Assembly (NCBI RefSeq): GCF_002979515.1
Contig: NZ_PCPA01000003.1
Coordinates: 224,913 to 288,912, forward strand
Length of the DNA: 64,000 nt
Source of the DNA: Microbacterium sp. MYb54
GTDB taxonomy: Bacteria; Actinomycetota; Actinomycetes; Actinomycetales; Microbacteriaceae
Reading direction: 5' to 3'
Shown: in pieces, positions 1 through 9,501 of the stretch
Layout: every line of letters starts with the position of its first letter
How positions within the stretch are numbered: position 1 is the stretch's first letter
Notes under the pieces: generated by a model
The model's input: only the letters and a program-made list of their open reading frames with translations
What the model was told of the DNA's origin: nothing
Databases searched by the model: none
Translations under genes and position numbers: made by a program

Positions 1-2
1 TC

Positions 3-68
3 CAGTCGCACCGCGACGACCGAACCGAACCGACCCGCTCCGAGACCCGCGAGGAGGACTCGCCATGA
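3..68 (+). CDS. 3' end of an upstream gene (partial, possibly a small GntR-type regulator)
   Basis: One frame is open from the window edge to a TGA at 66-68, which overlaps the ATG of the next gene in an ATGA arrangement. The visible tail is charged and disordered-looking (many D, E, R, T). An ATGA overlap with a DUF1648 gene suggests a translationally coupled partner. Such partners are often GntR/YtrA-type regulators, but nothing in these 21 codons identifies the family. Confidence 0.4.
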   Translation, partial: QSHRDDRTEPTRSETREEDSP

Positions 69-1123
69 CCACCCACGACCTCACCCGCACCCCTCCGCAG
101 CTGCTGAGGCGCGCGCGGCTGACCTTCTTCCTCGTCGCGGTGATCGTGCCGATCGTGATCACCGCCATCGCTGTCGTGGTCCTCCTCACCTGGCTGCCCA
201 CGCTGCCGCAGCAGGTCGCGACCCACTGGGGTGTGAGTGGCGCCGATGGCTTCGGGCCACCCTCCACGTATCTCTGGCTCCTCATCGGGATCGGACTCGG
301 ACTGCCCGTGCTGATGGCGATCGTGACGCTCGCCTCGGTCGGTGCGCACTGGGGCGGCGCGGCCCGACTGATGGGCGCGCTCGCCGCCGGCATGTCCGTC
401 TTCGCCGCCGTCATGAGCCTCGGCTCGCTCGCGATCCAGCGCGATCTGACCGACATCTCCGATGCGCCGGGGATCGGAGGGGTCATGGCCCTGTCCTTCG
501 CCGGACTCGTTGCGGTCGGCGGCATCGTCTGGGCGGTGCAGCCCCGCGTGCGACCGGAGCAGGGACGCACGCTCGAGCCTCGGTACGCCGTGCATATCGC
601 CAAGGGTGAACGTGTCGTGTGGGTCGCGACGACGACGATGCCGCGCGGCGCGCTCGCCTTCCTGCTCTTCGTGCTCCTCGGTCTCGTCGCGCTCGCCGCG
701 TACATGCTCGTCGCCGGTGTCGAGGGCGGATGGATCGTCGCGCTGGTCGTGGTTGTCGTGGGCTTCGCCCTCGCAGCGACCGCCTCCTTCCGCGTCACGA
801 TCACCCCTGCAGGATTTTCCGCTCGGGCCCTGCTGGGTTGGCCGCGCATCCGGATTCCGCTCGACGAGGTGGAATCGGCACGTGCTGTGGATATCTCCCC
901 GTTCGGCGAGTTCGGCGGCTGGGGATGGCGCATCGCCGTCGACGGGCGCACGGGCATCGTCATGCGCCGCGGCTCCGCGATCGAGGTCTCCCGTCAGGGC
1001 CGGCGGCCGTTCATCGTGACGATCGACGGTGCGGAAGAAGCCGCAGCGCTGCTGCAGGCCTATGTCGACCGCTCGCGAACGCCGGGCACTCCTTCGACCG
1101 ACTCCGGAAAGGCGACCTCATGA
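65..1123 (+). CDS. DUF1648 domain integral membrane protein
   Basis: The 352-residue protein has a DUF1648-type N-terminal region: a first membrane helix at about residues 22-44, then a segment ending in THWG(V)SGADGFG, which resembles the family's conserved 'HWN..G.pDg' element. Further hydrophobic segments lie near 70-92, 100-125, 135-157, 195-217 and 222-243, followed by a soluble C-terminal domain of about 100 residues. GAGGAGG lies just ahead of the ATG. The stop overlaps the start of the following CPBP gene (ATGA), so the two are probably co-translated. Related proteins include SdpI-like immunity factors and uncharacterised cell-envelope proteins. No specific function can be assigned. 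Confidence 0.8.
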   Translation: MTTHDLTRTPPQLLRRARLTFFLVAVIVPIVITAIAVVVLLTWLPTLPQQVATHWGVSGADGFGPPSTYLWLLIGIGLGLPVLMAIVTLASVGAHWGGAARLMGALAAGMSVFAAVMSLGSLAIQRDLTDISDAPGIGGVMALSFAGLVAVGGIVWAVQPRVRPEQGRTLEPRYAVHIAKGERVVWVATTTMPRGALAFLLFVLLGLVALAAYMLVAGVEGGWIVALVVVVVGFALAATASFRVTITPAGFSARALLGWPRIRIPLDEVESARAVDISPFGEFGGWGWRIAVDGRTGIVMRRGSAIEVSRQGRRPFIVTIDGAEEAAALLQAYVDRSRTPGTPSTDSGKATS

Positions 1124-2070
1124 ACGACCAGACCCCGCACGCGCGCCGCGTGCCGTGGACCGCGGTGATCGTCTTCGTGGCGGTCTCCTTCGCCCTCGCC
1201 TGGCTGGTGGCCCTGCCGCTGTGGCTGGGCGACGGCCTCGCCGAGCCGATGTCGGTCTTCCTGCTGCCGGTGATGATGTTCACACCCGCGGTGGCAGCCC
1301 TCGTCGTGACGTTCGTGATGCGCGTCCCCGCACCCGGGCAGCGTGCCCGCTTTCTCGGACTGTGGCCGCTGCGCCCAGCGAAGCGCGTGATCTGGCTCAT
1401 GGTCGCGGGCTGGCTGGTTCCGCCGCTGCTGGTGGGTCTCGGCGTCCTGCTCTCCGCCGCGCTCGGCTTCGTACAGCTCGATCTGACGTTCGCGGCCTTC
1501 GCCGCCGAACTCGAGAAGGCCGTGCCCGCTGGCACTCCGCTTCCTCCCGTCCAGATCATCGTGTTCGCCCAGCTCGCGATGATTCCCGTCGGTGGACTGT
1601 TCAACAGCCTCTTCGCATTCGGTGAGGAGCTCGGCTGGCGTGGGTGGTTGCTCCCGGCGCTGCGTCCGCTCGGCACCTGGCCAGCGCTGATCCTCAGCGG
1701 CGTGATCTGGGGCGTGTGGCACAGCCCGATCATCCTGCTCGGCTACAACTTCGGGCGCACCGACATCACCGGGGTGCTGTTCATGATCGGCGGGTGTGTG
1801 GCCTGGGGTGTTCTGCTCGGCTGGCTGCGACTGCGGTCGGCATCGGTGTGGCCCGCGGTCATCGCGCACGGCTCGCTGAACGCCGCTGCGGGCATGATCG
1901 TGATCTTCGCCGCTGCACAGCCGGATCTCGCTCTCGCCGGACCCCTGGGGGTCGCAGGATGGATCGTCGCCGCGCTCGTCGTGATCGTGCTCGTACTGAC
2001 CGGTCAGTTCCGGCAGCAGCCAGAGCTCGCCGACGCCCCAGGCCGTCTGCTCTCCGCCCCGCGGTCTTGA
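1120..2070 (+). CDS. CPBP family intramembrane glutamic-type protease-like protein
   Basis: The 316-residue polytopic membrane protein carries the signature motifs of the CPBP (CAAX protease and bacteriocin-processing, Abi/Rce1) family: an EELGWRG motif (family EExxxR), a WHSP motif and a late HGSLN motif. Together these supply the conserved Glu, Arg and His residues expected in the membrane-embedded active site. About eight hydrophobic segments are visible. The start is the ATG that overlaps the preceding stop codon; the open frame extends further upstream, but that extension lies inside the DUF1648 gene. Family members process prenylated or bacteriocin-like peptides or give self-immunity; the substrate here is unknown. 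Confidence 0.88.
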   Translation: MNDQTPHARRVPWTAVIVFVAVSFALAWLVALPLWLGDGLAEPMSVFLLPVMMFTPAVAALVVTFVMRVPAPGQRARFLGLWPLRPAKRVIWLMVAGWLVPPLLVGLGVLLSAALGFVQLDLTFAAFAAELEKAVPAGTPLPPVQIIVFAQLAMIPVGGLFNSLFAFGEELGWRGWLLPALRPLGTWPALILSGVIWGVWHSPIILLGYNFGRTDITGVLFMIGGCVAWGVLLGWLRLRSASVWPAVIAHGSLNAAAGMIVIFAAAQPDLALAGPLGVAGWIVAALVVIVLVLTGQFRQQPELADAPGRLLSAPRS

Positions 2071-2101
2071 CTGACGGCGGTGGCGGGGGTTGGCTGAAGC
2101 C

Positions 2102-2761
2102 ATGGAATCCACCCCCGCCGCCTGGTCCGAAGCAGACTCCTTCCTCGCCGAGACGCTCGTCGGTCCAGACGCGGAGTTGGAGGCGGCGCTCACCGCGCAG
2201 CGAGCCGCGAGTCTGCCCGAGATCGAGGTCGCGCCGGTCGCCGGCAAGCTGCTGAACCTGCTCGTCCGCATCAGCGGCGCGCGTCGGGTTCTCGAGATCG
2301 GCACCCTCGGCGGCTACTCCACGATCTGGCTTGCCAGGGCCGTCGGCTCCGAGGGGCGGGTCGTGACGGTCGAGGCGGAGTCCGAAAACGCGGCGGTCGC
2401 CCGCGCCAGCATCGACGCCGCGGGCGTCGGAGACCGCGTCGACATCCGGGTGGGCAGGGGAGCGGACGTGCTTCCGACCCTGGTCGGCGGATTCGACCTG
2501 GTGTTCATCGACGCCGACAAGGAGTCGAACACGATCTACCTCGACTGGGCGGCGAAGCTCGGTCATCCCGGCACCGTGATCGTGCTCGACAACATCGGGC
2601 GCGAGGGCGAGATCGTCCGCGACGATTCCGACGATCCCAAGGTGATCGGCACCCGAGAGGGACTCCGGATGCTGGGGGAGGACGCGCGCTTCGACGCCAC
2701 GGCCCTGCAGACCGTGGGCGCGAAGGGCTGGGACGGCTTCGCGATCGCCGTGGTCGTCTGA
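2102..2761 (+). CDS. SAM-dependent O-methyltransferase (catechol OMT-like)
   Basis: The 219-residue protein matches the bacterial class I O-methyltransferase family (COG4122, caffeoyl-CoA/catechol type). VLEIGTLGGYSTIWLAR is SAM motif I, and VTVEAE carries the acidic residue after beta-2. VFIDADKESN is the DADK segment that holds the metal-binding Asp and a Lys, and VLDNIGREGE follows. These enzymes use Mg2+ and SAM to methylate vicinal hydroxyls; the acceptor here is unknown. I prefer the ATG at 2102 because the G-rich ribosome-binding segment (2084-2089) abuts the alternative TTG at 2090. A hairpin follows the stop, so this is probably the last gene of its transcript. Confidence 0.88.
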   Translation: MESTPAAWSEADSFLAETLVGPDAELEAALTAQRAASLPEIEVAPVAGKLLNLLVRISGARRVLEIGTLGGYSTIWLARAVGSEGRVVTVEAESENAAVARASIDAAGVGDRVDIRVGRGADVLPTLVGGFDLVFIDADKESNTIYLDWAAKLGHPGTVIVLDNIGREGEIVRDDSDDPKVIGTREGLRMLGEDARFDATALQTVGAKGWDGFAIAVVV

Positions 2762-2772
2762 CGTCGGCGGGG

Positions 2773-2811
2773 TCAGGGACCGCGGTCCGCACCTCTCAGG
2801 CGAGTCCCTGA
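2773..2811 (+). terminator. Hairpin downstream of the O-methyltransferase
   Basis: TCAGGGAC (2773-2780) pairs perfectly with GTCCCTGA (2804-2811). The 23-base loop contains a second small G/C hairpin. It lies 11 bases after the methyltransferase stop and ahead of the enolase promoter, and there is no U-tract. Confidence 0.5.
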
Positions 2812-2830
2812 GCGTGTCGGGAGGCCGGGC

Positions 2831-2836
2831 TAGACT
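2831..2836 (+). promoter_or_regulatory. Likely -10 box of the enolase promoter
   Basis: TAGACT fits the actinobacterial TANNNT -10 consensus. It lies about 57 bases before the GTG start of enolase, so this gene has a true leader with a good ribosome-binding site (AAGGAG at 2881-2886), unlike many neighbours. Confidence 0.5.
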
Positions 2837-2878
2837 GGGCGCGGATCGACGACGCTCCACACAACGTTTTCCCCCTGA

Positions 2879-4174
<1,296 letters not shown>

Positions 4175-4250
4175 GCGCACCGCAACATCGAACAAGCCGC
4201 CGATACGGCGGTGAACACCGCCGCTGAAGCGGCACGACGAAGGAGGAGCC

Positions 4251-4826
4251 GTGGCACGACGACCGGCTCCTCCTTCGCCGTCTCCCGCGCCGAAGGCAGC
4301 TCGGCCGTCGGGGAAGACGACCGCGAAATCGAAGAAGGCGTCCGCGCCCGTCTCGACGACGAAGGCTTCGGCCAAGACTCGTGGCGAGGCGCCGCGCGTC
4401 GATGTCCGCGAGTGGGCCTCCGGCATCCGACTCTCAGCGTTCTCCGTCATCATGCTCTCGCTGGTGGTGCTGGGAGCCTGGGTGCTCGTGCCGACACTCG
4501 GCACCTTCATCGACCAGCGTCAGAAGATCGCCGCTCTCGAGGCCTCGGTGCAGGTGAGCGAAGACCAGATCGCGGCGCTCGTCTCCGAGCGCGAACGCTG
4601 GAACGACCCCGCGTACATCACGACCCAGGCCCGCGAACGTCTTTATTACGTGAAGCCCGGCGAGGTCGTCTACCTGATCGACAACGATCTCGACCCGGCA
4701 GCTCTGCCTCGGGAGCCGGAGCCGGTGAGCGACACGCTCGAGGAGAAGCCGGCCGACTGGATGCCGCAGCTGCTGCGCACCCTCGTCGCGACAGGCCTCA
4801 GCGACACGGCAGCCGTCGCCCCCTGA
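4251..4826 (+). CDS. FtsB/DivIC-like septum formation initiator protein
   Basis: The 191-residue bitopic protein has a basic, Ala/Lys/Pro-rich cytoplasmic tail (about 1-60), one membrane helix near 65-85 and a short coiled coil (IDQRQKIAALEASVQVSEDQIAALVSERERW). It ends with the conserved ARERLYYVKPGEVVYLI segment typical of the DivIC/FtsB family. These proteins join FtsL and FtsQ at the division septum. GTG is preceded by AAGGAGGAG. The position directly after enolase and before DUF501 is a recurrent actinobacterial arrangement. Confidence 0.9.
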   Translation: MARRPAPPSPSPAPKAARPSGKTTAKSKKASAPVSTTKASAKTRGEAPRVDVREWASGIRLSAFSVIMLSLVVLGAWVLVPTLGTFIDQRQKIAALEASVQVSEDQIAALVSERERWNDPAYITTQARERLYYVKPGEVVYLIDNDLDPAALPREPEPVSDTLEEKPADWMPQLLRTLVATGLSDTAAVAP

Positions 4827-4873
4827 GAATCGGCTCCGAGCATCTTCCCTGGCGGCTCCCCTACGCTGGTGGG

Positions 4874-5416
4874 GTGACCACGCCGCCGTTCCCTGCACCC
4901 ACTCCCGCCGAGCTCGCCGTCGTATCGGCTCAGCTCGGTCGTTCCGCCCGCGGTGTGGTGGGCATCGCGGCCCGTTGCACCTGCGGCAACCCGACTGTCG
5001 TCGCGACCACGCCACGGCTGCCTGACGGCACGCCGTTCCCGACGTTCTACTACCTCACGCACCCCGCAGCGACGGCGGCGATGTCGACCCTCGAGGCCAC
5101 TCAGGTGATGCCGGAGCTCGCCGCGCTCCTCGTTGACGATGAGGAGGTGGCAGCCGCCTACCTCTCAGCCCATGAGGCGTACCTCGCCGACCGTGCGCAG
5201 TTCGGAGAGGTCTCCGAGATCGACGGCATCTCCGCCGGCGGCATGCCTATGCGCGTGAAGTGCCTGCACGCGCTCGCAGGTCACGCCCTGGCTGCCGGTC
5301 CAGGGGTCAATCCCATCGGTGATGCCGCGCTCGCGCGCTCCTCGTGGTCGCCCTCGATCTGCCGTTGCGAAGACCCCGGCGCAGCCACCCGCGAAGTGGC
5401 GGCGTCCTCGGTATGA
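4874..5416 (+). CDS. DUF501 domain protein
   Basis: The 180-residue protein fits DUF501: a start rich in Pro and Thr, then QLGRSARGVVGIAARCTCG and PFPTFYYLTHP. The later CLHALAGHALAAGPGVNPIGD segment is the conserved core, with Cys and His residues that could bind metal. The reaction is unknown. I chose the GTG at 4874 because a TACGCT box lies six bases upstream, the leaderless pattern found repeatedly in this window. The stop overlaps the ATG of the peptidase gene (ATGA). Confidence 0.85.
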   Translation: MTTPPFPAPTPAELAVVSAQLGRSARGVVGIAARCTCGNPTVVATTPRLPDGTPFPTFYYLTHPAATAAMSTLEATQVMPELAALLVDDEEVAAAYLSAHEAYLADRAQFGEVSEIDGISAGGMPMRVKCLHALAGHALAAGPGVNPIGDAALARSSWSPSICRCEDPGAATREVAASSV

Positions 5417-6720
5417 CCGTCCGCCGGACGCTGCGCAGCGCTGCCGCCATCGTGGTGGTCGCGGCGACTGTGCTGCTCATCGGCGCCACTGCGACTCCGC
5501 CGCCGATCCCTGATGATCCGGCTGATCCCGTGCGGGCTTCGGAGTACTGGCTCGACGGCGCGAGAATCCGTGAGGCGTGGCAGACGACCCGTGGCAAGGG
5601 TGTGACGATCGCAGTGATCGATACGGGCATCGGCAAGGTGCCTGCGGTCTTCGGCGAGGCGGTGGTCGGAGGTACCGACGTGTCGGGGGCCGGTACGCCC
5701 GACGGTCGCACGCCGCTGGGCGCAGTCGACGGAAACCATGGTTCCTGGGTGGCCTCCCTCGCGGCCGGACGCGGTGCACCGGACGGCACCGGCATGATCG
5801 GTGTCGCACCGGAGGCCAACCTGCTCTCGATCTCGGTGGGTTTCGGTGCTGCTGCCGCTGTGCCTTTCACCGAGCAGGTCGCGAAGGGCATGCGATGGGC
5901 CGTCGACAACGGCGCCGACATCATCAATCTCTCCTTCACCACGAACACCCTCGACTGGGACGAGAGCTGGGACGATGCGTTCCTCTACGCGTTCGAGCAT
6001 GACGTGGTGGTCGTGGTCGCTGCCGGGAACCGGGGGAGCGGCACGAACATCATCGGGGCTCCCGCGACGATTCCCGGCGTGCTCACCGTCGGCGGCGTCG
6101 ACCAGACCGGAACGGCGAGCATCGAGGCTTCGACCCAGGGCATCACGATCGGGATCTCGGCGCCCAGCGAGGGCCTCATCGGGGTCTCTGCCGACGGTTC
6201 CGTCGTGCCGTGGCGAGGCACCAGTGGTGCCGCCCCCATCGTCGCCGGTGTCGCTGCTCTGATCCGCTCAGCGCACCCCGATATCAAAGCGATCGATGTC
6301 ATCAACCGCATCATCAAGACCGCGATCCCGGTTCCGGATGCGGCGAAGCCACAGGATCCGCTCTACGGCTACGGGCTCGTGGATGCCGCGGCGGCGATCT
6401 CTGCGAACATCGCTCCGGTGAATGAGAACCCCATGGGAGACCTGGCCGAGTGGATCCGCGTCTTCCGTCGAGCCGCCACGGAACCGCAGCCTGAAGCGCC
6501 TGTCACACCGGTGGCGGTTGCCCCTCTCCCGGCGGCCGACGCGCCGACCGAAGCCGGTTCACCGTTGCTTCCCAGCGCGGATTCACTGCGCTACGGTACC
6601 CTGCCGCTCATTGCGCTCACCGTCCCTGGTATCCTGGTAGCGCTTGGCGTCACCGCAGCTGCCCGGCGCATCCGATCGGCGCGCATTTCCGTACGCCAAA
6701 CCCCCGACTCCGAGGAGTAG
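5413..6720 (+). CDS. Membrane-anchored subtilisin-like (S8) serine protease, mycosin-like
   Basis: The 435-residue exported protease has an N-terminal signal or anchor segment (about 9-28). The S8 catalytic triad is visible: Asp70 in VIDTGIG, His109 in GNHGSWVASLAAG and Ser271 in GTSGAAPIVAG, with the oxyanion Asn206 in AAGNRGSG. A Pro/Ala-rich linker (about 365-400) leads to a C-terminal membrane helix (about 403-422) and a short basic tail. This layout (signal, S8 domain, proline-rich linker, TM anchor) resembles type VII secretion mycosins. No ESX genes are visible nearby, so that role is unproven. It overlaps DUF501 by four bases. Confidence 0.9.
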   Translation: MTVRRTLRSAAAIVVVAATVLLIGATATPPPIPDDPADPVRASEYWLDGARIREAWQTTRGKGVTIAVIDTGIGKVPAVFGEAVVGGTDVSGAGTPDGRTPLGAVDGNHGSWVASLAAGRGAPDGTGMIGVAPEANLLSISVGFGAAAAVPFTEQVAKGMRWAVDNGADIINLSFTTNTLDWDESWDDAFLYAFEHDVVVVVAAGNRGSGTNIIGAPATIPGVLTVGGVDQTGTASIEASTQGITIGISAPSEGLIGVSADGSVVPWRGTSGAAPIVAGVAALIRSAHPDIKAIDVINRIIKTAIPVPDAAKPQDPLYGYGLVDAAAAISANIAPVNENPMGDLAEWIRVFRRAATEPQPEAPVTPVAVAPLPAADAPTEAGSPLLPSADSLRYGTLPLIALTVPGILVALGVTAAARRIRSARISVRQTPDSEE

Positions 6721-6727
6721 TTCTTCT

Positions 6728-8275
6728 GTGCCTCAGAACAGCACTGTGCCCAAGATTCTGATCGTCGGTGGAGGGTACGCAGGTTTCTACACTGCGTGGA
6801 AGCTCGAGAAGCACCTGCGCAAGGGTGAGGCCGACGTGACCATGGTCGACCCGCTGCCGTACATGACGTACCAGCCGTTCCTCCCCGAGGTCGCCGCAGG
6901 CTCCATCGAAGCCCGGCACTCGGTGGTCGCGCACCGCCGTCACCTCAAGCGCACCAACGTCCTCACCGCCAAGGTGACGAACATCAACCACGCGCAGAAG
7001 GTCGCAACGATCACGCCGCCCGTCGGTGAGCCGTACGAGTTCGCGTACGACCAGATCGTCGTCACCGCTGGTGCGGTCTCGCGCACGTTCCCGATCCCGG
7101 GCATCGCCGACAACGCGATCGGGCTGAAGACGATCGAAGAGGCCGTCGCGATCCGCGACAAGGTGATGTCGAACTTCGACAAGGCCGCGGCGCTCCCGGC
7201 CGGCCCCGAGCGCGACCGTCTGCTGACCGTCGTCGTCGTCGGTGGTGGCTTCGCCGGCATCGAGGTGTTCGCCGAGCTGCGCTCGCTGGCCTCGTCCCTG
7301 GTGGGCAAGTACCCGCAGCTGAGCTTCGAGGACACGCACTTCCACCTCATCGAGGCGATGGGGCGCATCATGCCCGAGGTCTCGCTGCAGACGAGCGAGT
7401 GGGTGCTCAAGGACCTCGCCAAGCGTGGTGCCAACGTGCACCTCGACACGCAGCTGACCAGCGCGGTCGACGGCAACGTCGAGCTCTCCACGGGCGAGGT
7501 CATCCCGACCGACGTCATCGTGTGGACTGCCGGTGTCATGGCAAACCCCACCGTCGTGCGCGGCGGAGACCTCCCGGTCGAAGAGCGCGGTCGCATCCAG
7601 ACCCGCGCCGACCTGCGCGTCGGCACGCCTGAGGCATTCGTCGAGGGCGCCTGGGCAGCCGGAGACGTGTCCGCTGTCCCCGATCTCTCGGGTGGCGGTG
7701 TCGGCGGCTTCTGCGTGCCGAACGCCCAGCACGCCGTTCGTCAGGCGAAGCTGCTCGCGAAGAACCTCGTCGCCGTTCTGCGCGGTGAGCTCCCGAAGGA
7801 CTACTTCCACAAGAACATGGGAGCGGTCGCCGGTCTCGGTCTCTACAACGGTGTCTTCCAGTCCGGAAAGATCGCTCTCAAGGGCTTCGTCGCCTGGGCT
7901 GCACACCGTGGATACCACGGCCTCGCGATGCCGACGTGGGAGCGCAAGTTCCGCGTCATCTGGGGCTGGTGGAACAACCTGTGGCTCGGACGCGACCTGG
8001 TGAACCTCGAGACCGTGCAGAACCCGCGCTATGTCTTCGAGGAGTTCGCTGCGCGCCCGCGTCCGGCGGCTCCCGCAGCTCCCGCAGCGGACTCTGCTCC
8101 GGCCGTGAAGGATGCGCCGGTCGCGAAGGCTGCTCCGGCCGCGAAGAAGACCACGGCCAAGGCTGCTCCAGCAGCGTCGACCGAGGCAGCAGCGAAGCCT
8201 GCCGCGAAGAAGCCGGCTGCGAAGAAGGCCCCCGCGAAGAAGGCTGCCGAGCCCGTCGAGGTTGCGGCGAAGTAG
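6728..8275 (+). CDS. ndh: Type II NADH dehydrogenase (NDH-2) with Lys/Ala-rich tail
   Basis: This flavoprotein transfers electrons from NADH to quinone without proton pumping. The first Rossmann motif is VGGGYAGFYTAWKLE near the N-terminus (FAD). The second is VVVVGGGFAGIEVFAEL (NADH), and the C-terminal FAD contact is WAAGDVSAVPD. The family-typical membrane-associating C-terminal region follows. Residues about 441-515 form an extra low-complexity tail of Ala, Pro and Lys (repeated PAAKK-type units) resembling histone H1-like tails. I start at GTG 6728, whose ribosome-binding site (GAGGAG) overlaps the end of the peptidase gene; longer starts would run into that gene. A strong terminator follows. 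Confidence 0.95.
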   Translation: MPQNSTVPKILIVGGGYAGFYTAWKLEKHLRKGEADVTMVDPLPYMTYQPFLPEVAAGSIEARHSVVAHRRHLKRTNVLTAKVTNINHAQKVATITPPVGEPYEFAYDQIVVTAGAVSRTFPIPGIADNAIGLKTIEEAVAIRDKVMSNFDKAAALPAGPERDRLLTVVVVGGGFAGIEVFAELRSLASSLVGKYPQLSFEDTHFHLIEAMGRIMPEVSLQTSEWVLKDLAKRGANVHLDTQLTSAVDGNVELSTGEVIPTDVIVWTAGVMANPTVVRGGDLPVEERGRIQTRADLRVGTPEAFVEGAWAAGDVSAVPDLSGGGVGGFCVPNAQHAVRQAKLLAKNLVAVLRGELPKDYFHKNMGAVAGLGLYNGVFQSGKIALKGFVAWAAHRGYHGLAMPTWERKFRVIWGWWNNLWLGRDLVNLETVQNPRYVFEEFAARPRPAAPAAPAADSAPAVKDAPVAKAAPAAKKTTAKAAPAASTEAAAKPAAKKPAAKKAPAKKAAEPVEVAAK

Positions 8276-8292
8276 TCGACTGATCGAACACC

Positions 8293-8330
8293 ACGATCGG
8301 CCCCGTGCGCACTGTGCCGGGGCCGATCGT
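8293..8330 (+). terminator. Strong intrinsic terminator after ndh
   Basis: A perfect 13-bp stem pairs 8293-8305 (ACGATCGGCCCCG) with 8318-8330 around a 12-base loop, followed by CGTTT. It separates ndh from the riboswitch-controlled genes downstream. Confidence 0.85.
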
Positions 8331-8384
8331 CGTTTCATCGAGGGAGACTCCGAGGCGACCCATAGGTGCGGCCGGTAGCCTCGT

Positions 8385-8510
8385 CGGAGCAAGGGGAGTA
8401 CTCCCGTCTGCAGCGAAGTCGTCACTACGAGCACGAGATCGTGCTCCGGCCCGCTGGCCCGCGAGGGTGGAGGAGACCTTGGCACCCGCATCGCGGGCTG
8501 CCGAGAGAAC
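8385..8510 (+). promoter_or_regulatory. Candidate yybP-ykoY (manganese-sensing) riboswitch
   Basis: Two hallmark sequences are present in the right order. AAGGGGAGTA lies at 8391-8400 and GGTGGAGGAGACCTTGG at about 8466-8482, matching the family's conserved 'AAGGGGAGTA' and 'GGxGxAGGAGACC' elements as I know them from actinobacterial examples. The second element sits in the expected hairpin: GCCCGCGA (8457-8464) pairs with TCGCGGGC (8491-8498), and inside it GGGTG (8465-8469) pairs with CACCC (8483-8487). A variable hairpin (GAGCACGA/TCGTGCTC) lies between at about 8429-8447. A TAGCCT -10 box at 8376-8381 would start the RNA at its 5' end. The family senses Mn2+ and usually controls exporters. 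Confidence 0.78.
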
Positions 8511-8568
8511 CCTGCCGTCGTTCCGACGTCGTGGATCGCGGTGGTCCGCACCACGAAGGGACGCACTC

Positions 8569-9495
8569 ATGGGAAAGCTCTCCCGCCTGATCGGAATGGC
8601 ATCCGACGCGCTCGAGAAGAACGCCGGCTCCGGGCGCAACGATCATTCGACTGACGGATCCCGTGCGCAGGACGGATCCCGCTCGACCGACTGGGGAGGC
8701 ATGCTCCGTGGCGCCGTCGACGCCGTTCGTGGGCAGGGTGACCCAGGGCAGCCGTCGAGCCAGGGCCGCTCCGCGCCGGCAGATCCGTATGCGCCGCCCG
8801 CCTCGCCCGGTGAGCGCGCGCGTTCGACGAGCGCGGCACCAGCATCTCCGAATCCGTACGCGCCGCCTGCTCCGGGAGCTCCGCGCGCTTCGCAGACGGC
8901 AACCGATGCCGATCGCGCGGCCATCGCCCGCTATGACTACCTGCTGCAGACGGCAGATCCGCAGCGGGTCGAACAGATCCACCGCGAAGCCTTCGCCCGA
9001 CTGACTCCCGAGCAGCGGACGCTCGTCGAAGCGCGCATGCGAGAGGAGCTCGCACCTACCGAGCGCCCGAGGTCGTCATCGCCCGACGACCTCGCGCGTG
9101 CTGCCGGACGTGCGGAAGCCATGAAGCCGGGGCGGATGCGCGGTCTGCTGTCGCGGGTGCGCGGTGCGGGTGCCGGCGGTGCGGCGGTCGCCGCAGGTGG
9201 CGCGGCGGTCGGTCTGCTCGGCGTGGTCGCCGGTGGCGCCGTGCTCAGCACGGTGGCCGGACCGCTGCTCGAGCAGGCGGCGAACATCGGCGTCGACTTC
9301 GGTGCGTTGGCTGAGGGTATCGATGTCGAGTCCCTTGCATCCGGTCTGGATGTCGAGGGGCTTGCCGGAGGTGCAGGCGACCTGATGGGCTCCGCAGGGG
9401 ATGCGGTGTCCGGGATCGGTGATGCGGCGAGTGGGTGGGGCGAGCAGCTCGGCAACCTCGGCATCCCCGGCATCGGCGACCTCTTCGGACGCTGA
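8569..9495 (+). CDS. Uncharacterised protein downstream of the manganese-type riboswitch
   Basis: I do not recognise a catalytic family. The 308-residue protein starts MGKLSRLIGMASDALEKNA and continues with a long disordered stretch rich in Ser, Gly, Pro and Ala (about 20-115). A compact charged segment follows, RYDYLLQTADPQRVEQIHRE (about 121-140), then a helical RLTPEQRTLVEARMREEL. Next come a basic linker and a Gly/Ala-rich hydrophobic stretch of about 45 residues (about 195-240) that may be membrane-embedded. The end is Gly/Asp-rich with repeated 'GIDVESLASGLDVEGLAGG'-like units. The ATG at 8569 follows AAGGGA. It is six bases from dedA, so the two should be co-transcribed under the riboswitch, which suggests a role in metal homeostasis. 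Confidence 0.75.
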   Translation: MGKLSRLIGMASDALEKNAGSGRNDHSTDGSRAQDGSRSTDWGGMLRGAVDAVRGQGDPGQPSSQGRSAPADPYAPPASPGERARSTSAAPASPNPYAPPAPGAPRASQTATDADRAAIARYDYLLQTADPQRVEQIHREAFARLTPEQRTLVEARMREELAPTERPRSSSPDDLARAAGRAEAMKPGRMRGLLSRVRGAGAGGAAVAAGGAAVGLLGVVAGGAVLSTVAGPLLEQAANIGVDFGALAEGIDVESLASGLDVEGLAGGAGDLMGSAGDAVSGIGDAASGWGEQLGNLGIPGIGDLFGR

Positions 9496-9501
9496 GCGCG
9501 G

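Noticed and set aside
8429..8447. Independent terminator hairpin (GAGCACGA/TCGTGCTC)
   Set aside because: It lies between the two conserved riboswitch segments and is better explained as that element's variable arm.
6650..8566. Long minus-strand open frame opposite ndh
   Set aside because: High-GC coding DNA leaves antisense frames open; its residues are Arg/His/Asp-rich without any motif, and the plus strand clearly encodes NDH-2.
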